Positions 7,812 through 15,226 are shown, counted from the stretch's first letter. The stretch: DNA of 25,278 bases from Treponema sp. (GCA_031288815.1 JAITQR010000188.1:1-25278), one strand, 5' to 3'. Notes: generated by a model not told the origin, from the sequence alone. Program-made: numbers and translations.

Positions 7812-7872
7812 AGTATTTCTAAAGATTCCGGCTGGACTTTCCGGAACGCAGAAATACTTTTTTTAAGTATTT
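7812..7872. other. Competing inverted repeats in an AT-rich gap
   Basis: Arm A agtatttct (7812-7820) pairs perfectly with arm B agaaatact (7850-7858), with an inner ttccgg/ccggaa stem. Arm B shifted by two bases (aaatactt, 7852-7859) pairs perfectly with arm C aagtattt (7865-7872). The two stems cannot form together. A minus-strand transcript leaving the toxin remnant would cross them before the hemerythrin promoter. Confidence 0.5.
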
Positions 7873-7931
7873 TACCGCTTTTTTAAAAATCGTTTTTAAA
7901 ATCAGCCGGTTTTTAAAAAACGCACGGGATT

Positions 7932-8144
7932 TCAGAATATCGGCGCCTCGCGCGAGTTATGCTGATTGCGGGGAAAGCTTTTCTTGGGCCGCCCTTTAAG
8001 CTCCCCGGAATCGGTTAGACAGGGGCGGATTCTTTCCCCGGCAACCCGATCGACGATAAAGGCGGCCGGCCCGGCGGAAAGGAGAGCGGATACAAGGATA
8101 TCGGCATCCAGGACCGCCCATAGGATGCCGTCAGGTTTTGTCAT
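7932..8144 (-). pseudogene. Truncated PIN-domain toxin remnant
   Basis: The first 45 or so of 70 codons match the start of type II PIN-domain toxins (Mg-dependent RNases): AVLDADILVSALLSAGPAAF corresponds to the usual VLDTNVLVSALLS opening, with the first catalytic Asp kept, followed by a segment resembling the first helix and strand (IVDRVAGERIRPCLTD). After that the frame runs into unrelated basic sequence and stops. The central Glu and later Asp residues of the active site are absent, and the usual size is 130-150 residues. It starts 4 bp after the antitoxin stop, the standard antitoxin-toxin layout. I read it as a dead gene; a separate short functional protein is unlikely. Confidence 0.65.
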
Positions 8145-8148
8145 GGAC

Positions 8149-8447
8149 TTATTTGTTCCGCCCTCCCGCAGGGGCGGCGGCGATCTCCCCGTTGATTTCA
8201 TCCGACGTCATGTTTGAATTACCCTTACGCGGGGACTTTAGCCGCGGTTCAGTCAGATTTTGCGTAAATTCAAGCTTTCGCGGCAAGGACAGGGTACTTC
8301 CAAAGGAAGGCGTGCCCACTTTAACCATAATTGCCTGGGGCTGCCCGTTATTGGTAATGACCGCTTTTCCATTTGTTTGTTCGGGGCAGATCTTTAAGCC
8401 CCGGGTACTCTGTTTCGACGGCGAATGCTTTCGGTAAACACTTTTAT
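8149..8447 (-). pseudogene. Frameshifted Phd/YefM-type antitoxin remnant
   Basis: The minus strand carries two frames that join into a Phd/YefM-like antitoxin. One frame gives KVFTESIR (from about 8444 down to 8422), matching the family opening -V-TESIRPS. The other continues PSKQSTRGLKICPEQ, then GKAVITNNGQPQAIMVKVG (DNA-binding domain core) and a tail MTSDEINGEIAAAP like the MTLDEINAEIAA ending of antitoxins paired with PIN toxins. Near 8416-8424 a single base appears to have been lost (cgccgtcg where cgcccgtcg restores the frame). The expected start codon reads ata at 8445-8447. The open frame continues upstream only as antisense of the next gene. Confidence 0.6.
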
Positions 8448-8463
8448 CCGCGCTGCCGATAAT
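8435..8463 (+). promoter_or_regulatory. Candidate promoter for the small unknown gene
   Basis: taaaca (8435-8440), a 17-bp spacer and gataat (8458-8463) would start transcription near 8470, only 4 nt before the ATG. No SD precedes that ATG. The site overlaps the decayed start of the antitoxin remnant. Confidence 0.35.
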
Positions 8464-8473
8464 AGATACAATT

Positions 8474-8917
8474 ATGCATAAACGGGTCAATTTTGAAGAC
8501 AATATATTTATCATTGCCGCGAGAATACGGGGAATTCGGGATCTCCTTATCCTCGATACGGATCCCGAGCTGTTTCTGGAAAAAACCATGGACGATATCG
8601 CTTTCGTGGATCATACCCTGGATATGCTTTTGGGAAATCTTATGGCAAACGAACGCCTTATGGATCGAAACGAGACATTCGTAAACCTTGCCGATCTGGA
8701 ATCCCAGTTTACCCAGGTTCTCTCTGTCCTTCAGAACGGTTCCGGCAATATATCCGCCCTTAACTTCCCCCTAATCCGGGAAAAGATCCGCATCCTGCAG
8801 GGTCGCAGCCAGGAAAGGCAAAAAACCATCGGGGAAAACAAAGATCATGAGGAAGAAACCATCCTGGAAGGGGCGGTGAGTTCCGACGAACTCAGCGAAC
8901 TTCTCAGGGATTTCTAG
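8474..8917 (+). CDS. Small acidic helical protein of unknown function
   Basis: A 147-residue protein that I do not recognise. It is acidic and looks largely helical, with alternating hydrophobic and charged residues (for example DDIAFVDHTLDMLLGNLMAN) and an acidic C-terminal tail (EEETILEGAVSSDELSELL). There is no signal peptide, membrane segment or cysteine pattern. It sits 24 bp before rsmD on the same strand, so the two are probably cotranscribed. Codon use resembles neighbouring genes and the frame is clean, which supports a real gene. The ATG has no SD, and an in-frame alternative is not evident. It may be a spirochaete-specific family. Confidence 0.75.
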   Translation: MHKRVNFEDNIFIIAARIRGIRDLLILDTDPELFLEKTMDDIAFVDHTLDMLLGNLMANERLMDRNETFVNLADLESQFTQVLSVLQNGSGNISALNFPLIREKIRILQGRSQERQKTIGENKDHEEETILEGAVSSDELSELLRDF

Positions 8918-8941
8918 CCGGCGCCCGGACTCTGAGGGGAT

Positions 8942-9484
8942 ATGCGGATTACCGGGGGCGTTTTGAAGGGCCGGCGGGTCGAAGTACCCGAAGGGGTCAT
9001 CCGGCCCAGCATGGACAGGATGCGGGAGTCGGTGTTTGCCGTGCTGGGGGATCTTTCAGGCGCGTCATTTCTCGATCTTTTCAGCGGGACCGGCATTATC
9101 GCTCTGGAAGCGGCGTCCCGGGGAGCGTCTTATGTCGAAGCGGTGGAAATGGACCGGGTAAAACGGGCTACCCTTCTGAAAAACGTATCTATCTCCCCGA
9201 TCAGGGTAAACTGCCGCTTTATGGCCGCAGAGCTTTACGTCAGACGGGCCAAACGGAGTTTTGACTTTGTCTTTTGCGATCCCCCCTTTCCCTACCGGTA
9301 TAAATGGAACCTGGTTCGGGACATTGCCGCGTCCCCTTTGGCAGAAGACGGCTCCCTTATGCTGCTCCACCGTCCCAGGGAAGATTTTTTTGAAACTGAT
9401 ATCCGTTTCGTACAAAAGGAACAGGTAAAAGAGTACGGCAGATCCGTGGTTGAGTTCCTCCGGGTGCGCAAGCTCCTTGTATGA
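8942..9484 (+). CDS. rsmD: 16S rRNA (guanine(966)-N(2))-methyltransferase
   Basis: A 180-residue class I methyltransferase expected to use S-adenosylmethionine to methylate N2 of G966 in 16S rRNA during small-subunit assembly. The N-terminal MRITGGVLKGRR and the RPSMDRMRESVFAVL segment are typical of RsmD. Motif I is FLDLFSGTGIIALEA (Asp45 region), and the catalytic motif IV is DPPF at residues 113-116. SD gaggggat immediately precedes the ATG. Length matches the family (about 180-200). It follows the small unknown gene and is followed by the promoter of the TPR unit. Confidence 0.94.
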   Translation: MRITGGVLKGRRVEVPEGVIRPSMDRMRESVFAVLGDLSGASFLDLFSGTGIIALEAASRGASYVEAVEMDRVKRATLLKNVSISPIRVNCRFMAAELYVRRAKRSFDFVFCDPPFPYRYKWNLVRDIAASPLAEDGSLMLLHRPREDFFETDIRFVQKEQVKEYGRSVVEFLRVRKLLV

Positions 9485-9509
9485 ATTTAAGGCATTTGGG
9501 ATATTTTTT

Positions 9510-9538
9510 TTGACAAATCCAATAAGACATGATATATT
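9510..9538 (+). promoter_or_regulatory. Near-consensus sigma-70-type promoter of the TPR-rlmN unit
   Basis: A perfect ttgaca (9510-9515), exactly 17 bp, then tatatt (9533-9538), preceded by a run of eight T. Transcription should start near 9545, leaving a leader of about 16 nt without an SD before the ATG at 9561. Confidence 0.7.
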
Positions 9539-9560
9539 TAAAAATGTAATCGGATTTGAA

Positions 9561-9911
9561 ATGGATTATAAAAAGACGTTTGAACGGTTTAAAGAACAAA
9601 ATGTGTTCGTAAAGACCACGGCCCCTCCCCTGACAGATGGCGCACAGAAAGTCGCGTTGAATCGAAAAGGTAATATGCTTTACAATCAGGGCGATATTGA
9701 GGGAGCCAGAAGGATTTTTTTAACCACAGGGTATTCCGACGGTCTTTCCCGAATAGGGGATTACTACAAATCAAAAGGACGAATCCTTGACGCTTTGCGC
9801 ATGTATTGGATTGCGCCGGATCACATCAAATCTGAACTTATCATCAAGCAACTTTCTTCTCTCATAAAAAATCTTTTACAGGAAGAAAAAGAGGATCAAT
9901 CCAATGAATGA
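9561..9911 (+). CDS. Small TPR-like protein, coupled to the next gene
   Basis: A 116-residue helical protein. Residues about 25-90 look like degenerate tetratricopeptide units (LNRKGNMLYNQGDIEGARRI, then DGLSRIGDYYKSKGRILDAL), which suggests a protein-protein interaction role. The ATG at 9561 is chosen because the promoter lies at 9510-9538; the open frame to the left would start before the promoter. It overlaps the following TPR gene by 8 bp, so translation is likely coupled and the two products may work together. There is no signal peptide, so it is probably cytoplasmic. The specific function is unknown. Confidence 0.75.
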   Translation: MDYKKTFERFKEQNVFVKTTAPPLTDGAQKVALNRKGNMLYNQGDIEGARRIFLTTGYSDGLSRIGDYYKSKGRILDALRMYWIAPDHIKSELIIKQLSSLIKNLLQEEKEDQSNE

Positions 9912-11019
9912 AACAAACGAAATTGAGCAGGTAAATGGAGAGCTGGATATCGCCGAGATCTCCGAGTTATCAAAAAAAGGCTACCAGCTGCTCAAGGAAA
10001 ACAAAATTTTCGAAGCGATAGAGTGTTTTAACCGCATTCTCGCCGTTGACGATGCCAACAATTATGCTCTAGTCGGCATGGGAGACGCGATTCGCAAAAG
10101 GGGAACTTTTCGGGAGGCGGCGGCCTATTACCAGCGCTGCCTGGCCCATCATCCGGGAAACAACTACGCCCTTTTTGGCCTGGCGGACTGCTACAAAGCC
10201 CTTAACCAGTTTCACAAGGCTATTGAGATCTGGGAGCAATACCTTCTCCACGACGATAAAAATATTACTGTTCTTACCAGGGTTGCCGACGCTTACCGGA
10301 AGGTCCGGGATTTTAAGCATTCCAAGGCCGTGTACCTCAAGGTGCTGGAAATGGAGGAGTGGAATCCCTACGCCATCATCGGTCTGGGGCATCTGCATTA
10401 CGATTTCAAGGAGTACCGGGACGCCCTTTTTTACTGGGAGAAGATGCTCCAGGCAAACCGGGAGAATGTGGATATCCGGGTACTCACCTCTATCGGGAAC
10501 TGCCACCGGAAGCTGAAAACCTTTAAGGAAGGAGTTATCTATTTTCAAATGGCCCTCCAGAGGGAGCCCTCCAACTTTTACGCCCTTTTCGGTCTGGCGG
10601 ACTGTTTCCGGGGAATGAACCAGCAGGATCGTTCCCTTGAATACTGGAACCGTATCCTGGACCAGGACCCCCGGAACAAGGTAATCCTTACCAGGGTCGG
10701 CGATGCCTGCCGGCATATCGGGGATCTGGATAAAGCGGCGAAATATTACGAACAGGCCCTGAACATAGAATTTGACACCTACGCGGTGTTGGGCCTCGCC
10801 ATGGTGGCCAAGGCCGAGGGCCGCTACAACGAAGCGGAAGCGTCCCTGCGCCGGCTTATCCAGCAGGATCCCAAAAATTACCGCTTCTATCTGGAATTGG
10901 CGGACTGCTGTCTGAAGAAGGGTGAAAAACACCGGGCGGTGGAAGTTTTGGAGGACTTCCTTAAAACGGGCATCCGTAATATCGGCGTTATAGAAGCGCT
11001 TGAAAAAATCAAACCCTGA
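9904..11019 (+). CDS. Tetratricopeptide-repeat protein
   Basis: A 371-residue protein made almost entirely of TPR units from about residue 20 to the end, roughly ten helix-turn-helix repeats of 34 residues. It has no signal peptide or membrane segment, so it is probably a cytoplasmic scaffold. The segment YALFGLADCYKALNQ at residue 88 recurs as YALFGLADCFRGMNQ at residue 226, both followed by a VLTRV-DA-R unit, showing an internal duplication with a 138-residue period. The start ATG lies within the last codons of the upstream gene, and rlmN begins within its last codons, so the three genes form one translationally coupled unit. The partner protein is not apparent. Confidence 0.88.
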   Translation: MNETNEIEQVNGELDIAEISELSKKGYQLLKENKIFEAIECFNRILAVDDANNYALVGMGDAIRKRGTFREAAAYYQRCLAHHPGNNYALFGLADCYKALNQFHKAIEIWEQYLLHDDKNITVLTRVADAYRKVRDFKHSKAVYLKVLEMEEWNPYAIIGLGHLHYDFKEYRDALFYWEKMLQANRENVDIRVLTSIGNCHRKLKTFKEGVIYFQMALQREPSNFYALFGLADCFRGMNQQDRSLEYWNRILDQDPRNKVILTRVGDACRHIGDLDKAAKYYEQALNIEFDTYAVLGLAMVAKAEGRYNEAEASLRRLIQQDPKNYRFYLELADCCLKKGEKHRAVEVLEDFLKTGIRNIGVIEALEKIKP

Positions 11020-12058
11020 TATACCGGCCCGTATAGCCGTTTCCGGCCTGTCCCTGGAAGAGCTTTCCTCCCTGCTTCAACCCCTTCCGCCGTTCCGGGC
11101 GAAACAGATCTTCAAGTGGATCTCCCGGGGAGTTTCTTCTTTCGCGCTTATGTCCGATCTGGGTAAAGACCTGCGGGAAGAATTGGAATCCCGTTTTGTC
11201 CTCAGAAGCAGCGGGATTGCCGCTGAACTTGCCGATCCTGATGGAACAGTAAAACTGCGGATTGAACTCCGCGACGGGCAGCGGATAGAGGCGGTGCTTC
11301 TTTCCGATGGGGAGGGCCGTAAAACCGCCTGTCTTTCCACCCAGGCCGGCTGTCCGGCAGGCTGCGTGTTCTGCAAAACCGGTTCCCTGGGTTTTGCCCG
11401 CAACCTTTCTTCCGGGGAAATAATCGAACAATTTTTCTACCTGAACTCCCGTTTTGCCGTTTCAAACATCGTAATTATGGGCATGGGGGAACCTTTGCTC
11501 AACCTGGAAGAACTCCGCCGGGCGCTGGGGATCTTGTTTGATCCCCGGGGGCTGGGAATTTCCCCCCGGAGGGTTACCGTTTCTACCAGCGGGATTGTCG
11601 CGGGCATACGGGATCTGGCGGACAAGGGGCCTCCGGTACGGCTTGCCCTTTCCCTTACCAGCGCCAGGGAGGAACTGCGGAATCGCCTGATGCCCATAGG
11701 GAGGGAAAACCCCCTCCCCCTCCTTAAAAACGCGCTGTTATACTACCAGCAAAAAACAGGCCGCAGGGTCACCCTGGAGGCCGTTCTCCTGGGGGGTCTT
11801 AACACCGGCGAAGAGGAAGCCGCCGCCATGGCGGCCTTCGCGTCAGGGATCGGGGCGATAGTAAACCTGATACCCTGGAACCCGGTAGAAGGGCTTTCCT
11901 TTGAAGGCCGCCCGCTGAGGGAACCTTCCCCCGCCGAGCTGCGGAATTTTACCGCGGAACTCGAAAGCAGGGGGCTTACAGTAAGCCTGCGTTACCGCAA
12001 AGGCCGGGCCGTAGCCGGCGCCTGCGGCCAATTGGGACAGATCGCCGGGGGGCTTTAA
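11000..12058 (+). CDS. rlmN: Dual-specificity rRNA/tRNA adenine-C2 methyltransferase (radical SAM)
   Basis: A 352-residue radical-SAM enzyme expected to methylate C2 of A2503 in 23S rRNA and of A37 in some tRNAs. The cluster motif CPAGCVFC gives the three 4Fe-4S ligands Cys118, Cys122 and Cys125. Cys111, seven residues earlier, and Cys342 (AGACGQL) correspond to the two further cysteines used in methyl transfer in E. coli RlmN. MGMGEPLLN and SLTSAREELRNRLMPI are also family hallmarks. The likely start is a TTG at 11000, 20 bp inside the preceding TPR gene; the next in-frame ATG (11150) would remove conserved N-terminal sequence. The stop is shared with the convergent DUF445 gene. Confidence 0.94.
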   Translation: MKKSNPDIPARIAVSGLSLEELSSLLQPLPPFRAKQIFKWISRGVSSFALMSDLGKDLREELESRFVLRSSGIAAELADPDGTVKLRIELRDGQRIEAVLLSDGEGRKTACLSTQAGCPAGCVFCKTGSLGFARNLSSGEIIEQFFYLNSRFAVSNIVIMGMGEPLLNLEELRRALGILFDPRGLGISPRRVTVSTSGIVAGIRDLADKGPPVRLALSLTSAREELRNRLMPIGRENPLPLLKNALLYYQQKTGRRVTLEAVLLGGLNTGEEEAAAMAAFASGIGAIVNLIPWNPVEGLSFEGRPLREPSPAELRNFTAELESRGLTVSLRYRKGRAVAGACGQLGQIAGGL

Positions 12059-12942
12059 GGCCCCCCCAGGGCCCGGGAAAACAGAACCTGGAAGAGGCCG
12101 ATGCAGAAACCTAAGAGGCCGCCGAAAATATCTATCCACTTGAACTGATCCGCCATCACGTCGAGGATTATCCCCTCCACCCGGAGCATGTCCAGGGAGT
12201 CAATGCGCCGCGAGACCAGGTTCCGCACGTCAATGGCCTCAAGGATACTTTCGGCCCGGGATTCCAGGGCCTTAAACAGTTTTTCTGTTATCCTGTTTTC
12301 AAGACTGTCTTCCCCCCCGGCGGCGTCAGGCGCCCCGCCGCCAAACAGCTTATCCGAGGCATAGGAGAGAATCTCTTCCCTGAGCCCCTCATCGTTTCCC
12401 AGAACCTCCAGCCTTTGGATAAGCCCGTCAATAATTTCCGGCATTTTATCGTGAAGACTCCGGTCAAACTGCCCGGAAGTGACAAGGAACCTCTGCAGCG
12501 GGGGAAGCATAAATACGGTGTTGTCAATAAAGGCGTGCCCCTGGGCTTCCAGCCTGGCATGGATATCCGGTTCGTATAAAAAATCGATAAGACCCCGCCA
12601 GGCCAGGGGATACATTTCTTCCGCCAACTGGTTAAAAAGGACGGGGAGACGCCTGGTATAAACGGTCAGTCCCCGGCGGCACTTTTCCCTGAATTCCCGG
12701 TCGGCAAAACGTTCCCTCAGTATCTCCGGGGTAAGGAGTTCCCGCTCCACCATCCGCCCGATGCTGTCCGCAAGCCGGCGGCGTTCCCTGGGGAGGATGC
12801 CCGGCGTAAAGGGGAGCCGTATACCGAAGATCCGGACGGCCTTGAGGGGCCGGAACAGCATCCTGATGGCCAGCACATTGGTCAAAAAACCGATAAAAGC
12901 CCCCACCAGGGGAGGGACAAGCCAGGAAAACCAGTTGTTCAT
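12055..12942 (-). CDS. DUF445-family membrane protein
   Basis: A 295-residue protein of the DUF445 (YheB/YtlP-like) group, whose function is not established. It has a hydrophobic N-terminal segment (about residues 4-25, containing GAFIGFLTNVLAIRMLFRP, the family hallmark) and a C-terminal one (about 270-290). Between them is a long amphipathic, probably coiled-coil domain. This layout places it in the inner membrane. Its ATG overlaps the stop of the upstream SH3-lipoprotein gene as ATGA, so the two are cotranscribed. Its stop codon shares the ttaa tetranucleotide with the convergent rlmN stop. Confidence 0.85.
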   Translation of the reverse strand: MNNWFSWLVPPLVGAFIGFLTNVLAIRMLFRPLKAVRIFGIRLPFTPGILPRERRRLADSIGRMVERELLTPEILRERFADREFREKCRRGLTVYTRRLPVLFNQLAEEMYPLAWRGLIDFLYEPDIHARLEAQGHAFIDNTVFMLPPLQRFLVTSGQFDRSLHDKMPEIIDGLIQRLEVLGNDEGLREEILSYASDKLFGGGAPDAAGGEDSLENRITEKLFKALESRAESILEAIDVRNLVSRRIDSLDMLRVEGIILDVMADQFKWIDIFGGLLGFCIGLFQVLFSRALGGP

Positions 12943-13403
12943 GGGCTTGGGGTTCCGGTTGAGTTGAGTTCCGCGGCGGTACGAGCCTGTCCTTCGTTGT
13001 CATAGATATCCACCTCGTCCTCGGGAAGCCAGCCCCGGGAATCTCCTTCCACCAGCACCCAGGACTCCGCCCGATCCGCGGCGATCACCGAGCGGCGCTC
13101 GATAACACGGATCACCGAACCGCGCCTCAGATAACCCCGGGCCGCCCCCGCGCGATCGGGCGTTTCCGTCAGGTGAGTGTAGGATTTGTTGATCACCCCG
13201 TAGCCTATTACCGGCCGGGAGAGGGGCGGGGTAAGCGGCGGGGTAAGAACCACCTCGCGGTTGTTCCGGCTGCAGGCCGGGGAAAGAACCAGGGTAAAAA
13301 AAACCAGCGTGAAAAAAGGGAGGGCCGGACGGCAAAATTTCCGGCCCGGTTGAACCGCGGGGTTTCGATCTTGATTACGAAAAAGAAAAGTATTTATGCT
13401 CAT
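12939..13403 (-). CDS. Probable lipoprotein with a bacterial SH3-type domain
   Basis: About 154 residues. A basic, hydrophobic leader ending in FFTLVLSPACSR gives a spirochaete-style lipobox with the Cys at about residue 44 of this start. Residues after about 70 resemble a bacterial SH3 domain, finishing with ESWVLVEGDSRGWLPEDEV, in which W-----GWLP is typical. Such domains bind cell-wall peptides or act as spacers. The start is uncertain: ATG 13403 is within the start region of the divergent omptin gene, and a TATAAT overlaps it. The open frame extends to 13451, but that part is antisense to the omptin signal peptide. It is cotranscribed with DUF445 through an ATGA overlap. Confidence 0.7.
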   Translation of the reverse strand: MSINTFLFRNQDRNPAVQPGRKFCRPALPFFTLVFFTLVLSPACSRNNREVVLTPPLTPPLSRPVIGYGVINKSYTHLTETPDRAGAARGYLRRGSVIRVIERRSVIAADRAESWVLVEGDSRGWLPEDEVDIYDNEGQARTAAELNSTGTPSP

Positions 13404-14394
13404 TATAGTGAAAAATATAACGGCTTTTCGGCGTTTCGTCAGCATTTCCACGGCTTTGCTTTTGGGAACCCTGGTTTTCCCTCTTGCCCTGCAAGGTCAA
13501 ACGGAGGCGGATAAACCTGAAGCCGGGGATTTTCCCTATTATTTTTCCGTGAGTCCCGCCATCGGTTTTCTCTATGGGCAGGGCGAGGAAATACTGTACG
13601 AAGACGAAGGGAGCGGCGCTTATCAAAGCGAACTCCTCTGGGACATAAAGCCCCTGGTTTATTCCGGCTTAGTCCTTGATGTTTCCCCCAAAAAAAATCC
13701 TGGTTTTTTTTACTCCATAAGCCTGAAGTTCGGTTTTCCCATAACGGCCGGGATCATGGAAGATCGGGACTGGCTGGCCTGGAATGGCATGCTTTCCCAT
13801 TATTCGCGCCACAACTCCAAAATAGAGGAAGCGTGGTTTCATAGTTTTCTGGGGGGAATTACTCTGCCCTTGGGGTCCCGCGTCCTGCTTAAGCCTTTCC
13901 TGGGAGCGGCGTACACCCATATAAAGTGGAACGCTTTTGACGGTTATACGAAATACGCGAAAAAGGACGACTTACCCCTTGAGGATTCGGATCCGGAAGT
14001 ACCCATATCCGGTGAGGTCGTGAGTTATACCCAGGAATGGCTGGTTCTCCACTTTGGCCTTTCCCTTTCCTGCGCTTTCCATCCCCGTTTTTCCGCCGGC
14101 CTTTCCCTCCGCTCAAGCCCCCTTCTTTACTTCACCGGGGTGGATGAGCACCACAAGAGGAGTATACGGTACAATGATTATATTTTAGGCGGCCTGTACC
14201 TGGAGCCCGGCGGAGAGTTTGTTTTTAATTTCAATAAGTGGTTTTCCGCGGGACTATATGTTTCCTGGCGTTATATGAGGATGCTCCACGGCGTTTCTTA
14301 CGAACAAACAGGCGATGGCCTTTATGCGGGCTATCCCCCGGGAGCGGCGTGGCAGACCCTGGACTCAAGTCTCCGGGCGCTTATCCGTTTTTAG
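13396..14394 (+). CDS. Omptin-family outer-membrane aspartic protease
   Basis: A 332-residue protein with a Sec signal peptide (basic KNITAFRR, hydrophobic ISTALLLGTLVFPLALQG, cleavage near residue 34) and a C-terminal Phe, as in outer-membrane beta-barrels. It aligns with OmpT along its length: YEDEGSGAYQSELLW with the AEEGGRKVSQLDW strand, EDRDWLAW with VDQDWM, and VDEHHKRSIRY with NDEHYDPGKRITY. The omptin catalytic residues are all in place: Asp123 and Asp125 (OmpT D83, D85), and Asp250 and His252 (OmpT D210, H212). It should cleave peptides, typically between basic residues, at the cell surface. The start overlaps the divergent lipoprotein gene; the end overlaps the NUDIX gene by 30 bp. 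A non-proteolytic barrel is the alternative. Confidence 0.82.
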   Translation: MLIIVKNITAFRRFVSISTALLLGTLVFPLALQGQTEADKPEAGDFPYYFSVSPAIGFLYGQGEEILYEDEGSGAYQSELLWDIKPLVYSGLVLDVSPKKNPGFFYSISLKFGFPITAGIMEDRDWLAWNGMLSHYSRHNSKIEEAWFHSFLGGITLPLGSRVLLKPFLGAAYTHIKWNAFDGYTKYAKKDDLPLEDSDPEVPISGEVVSYTQEWLVLHFGLSLSCAFHPRFSAGLSLRSSPLLYFTGVDEHHKRSIRYNDYILGGLYLEPGGEFVFNFNKWFSAGLYVSWRYMRMLHGVSYEQTGDGLYAGYPPGAAWQTLDSSLRALIRF

Positions 14395-14757
14395 AAACCC
14401 AAAGAGTTTTCGGTCAGAGTCCACAAAATCAAGCCCTTCCATTTCCTCGAAGGTCGCCCAGCGCCATTCGGTATGCTCGTTGAGACTGAAATTGGTCTTT
14501 AGAAAGCTAATGCTGTAGGCGTTGAGTATCCGCTGCCGGCCTTTATGGATAAAGGAGGCGGTTCCCAAAAATTTCCCCACCCGGACGGGGACTGAAAATT
14601 CCTCCGCGTATTCCCGGATAAGGGCATCCGCGTCGCTCTCCCCCTCTTCGGCTTTTCCGCCGGGAAATTCCCATTTTTCGCCCATAGCGCCGCCGGAGAC
14701 ACGCCGGGCTATAAAGTACCTGTTCCCTTCCCGGGCGATACCCGCTACCGAATTCAC
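14365..14757 (-). CDS. NUDIX hydrolase, MutT-like
   Basis: A 130-residue NUDIX protein. The NUDIX box is complete: GGKAEEGESDADALIREYA followed by EEF supplies the spaced Gly, Glu, Arg-Glu and Glu-Glu residues that bind Mg2+. The upstream strand WEFPGG is typical of MutT-type (deoxy)nucleoside triphosphate pyrophosphohydrolases, which remove oxidised nucleotides such as 8-oxo-dGTP; other NUDIX substrates cannot be excluded. GTG at 14757 is preferred because the longer frame would overlap the preceding gene by 70 bp and lacks homology. Its own SD is weak (agga at 14 bp). It is the last gene of the minus-strand operon and overlaps the convergent omptin gene by 30 bp. Confidence 0.88.
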   Translation of the reverse strand: MNSVAGIAREGNRYFIARRVSGGAMGEKWEFPGGKAEEGESDADALIREYAEEFSVPVRVGKFLGTASFIHKGRQRILNAYSISFLKTNFSLNEHTEWRWATFEEMEGLDFVDSDRKLFGFLKTDKRPET

Positions 14758-14792
14758 CGCTTTGGCTATCCTGCCCGCAGCTTTTGGCGGAT

Positions 14793-15203
14793 CTACAGCA
14801 GAAACGCCTGGGGAAAGAGAAAGTGAATCGCCGCCGCGCCGAGAGCGGCGAAACCCACCCATTTGCGGTTCCGTGACACAGTCCCAGTGATTTTGGAACC
14901 CCGCGTATCGTCAAGGCTGGACTGGCTCTGATAATACCCTACAAGGATGACAAAACCCGCCCCCAAACCCGCGAGAGCCGGGATCAGATCCCCCAGGACC
15001 GGTATGTTACCCTCTACCGGGGAAAGAAGCTTAAGAAGACCGACGACTATGGTTAAAATCCCCAGAAGCAGTCTGAATGTTTCACTCCGGAAGGAAAAAC
15101 GGAATTCCGTCTCCAGGGAGCTTTCATCCCCCGAATCTCCTTTTAAGAGGACAAAACCGGCTGCCGCGTCAAACAGAATGGACAAAAAATACAACTGTAT
15201 CAT
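14793..15203 (-). CDS. Small four-helix membrane protein, unknown function
   Basis: A 136-residue hydrophobic protein with about four predicted membrane segments: residues 2-20 (start YFLSILFDAAAGFVLL), 44-60 (LLLGILTIVVGLLKLL), 70-90 (LIPALAGLGAGFVILVGYY) and 113-133. I do not recognise the family. SD ggggag lies just before the ATG. It follows the one-TM protein gene by 23 bp and precedes the NUDIX gene, so it is cotranscribed with both. The Gly/Ala/Leu-rich helices suggest a small inner-membrane protein and not a transporter of known type. Confidence 0.75.
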   Translation of the reverse strand: MIQLYFLSILFDAAAGFVLLKGDSGDESSLETEFRFSFRSETFRLLLGILTIVVGLLKLLSPVEGNIPVLGDLIPALAGLGAGFVILVGYYQSQSSLDDTRGSKITGTVSRNRKWVGFAALGAAAIHFLFPQAFLL

Positions 15204-15226
15204 GCTCTCCCCGTCTTTCCAAAATA

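Noticed and set aside
8448..8589. Open frame extending the antitoxin remnant to 8589
   Set aside because: This part is antisense to the start of the plus-strand gene at 8474 and has no antitoxin-like sequence.
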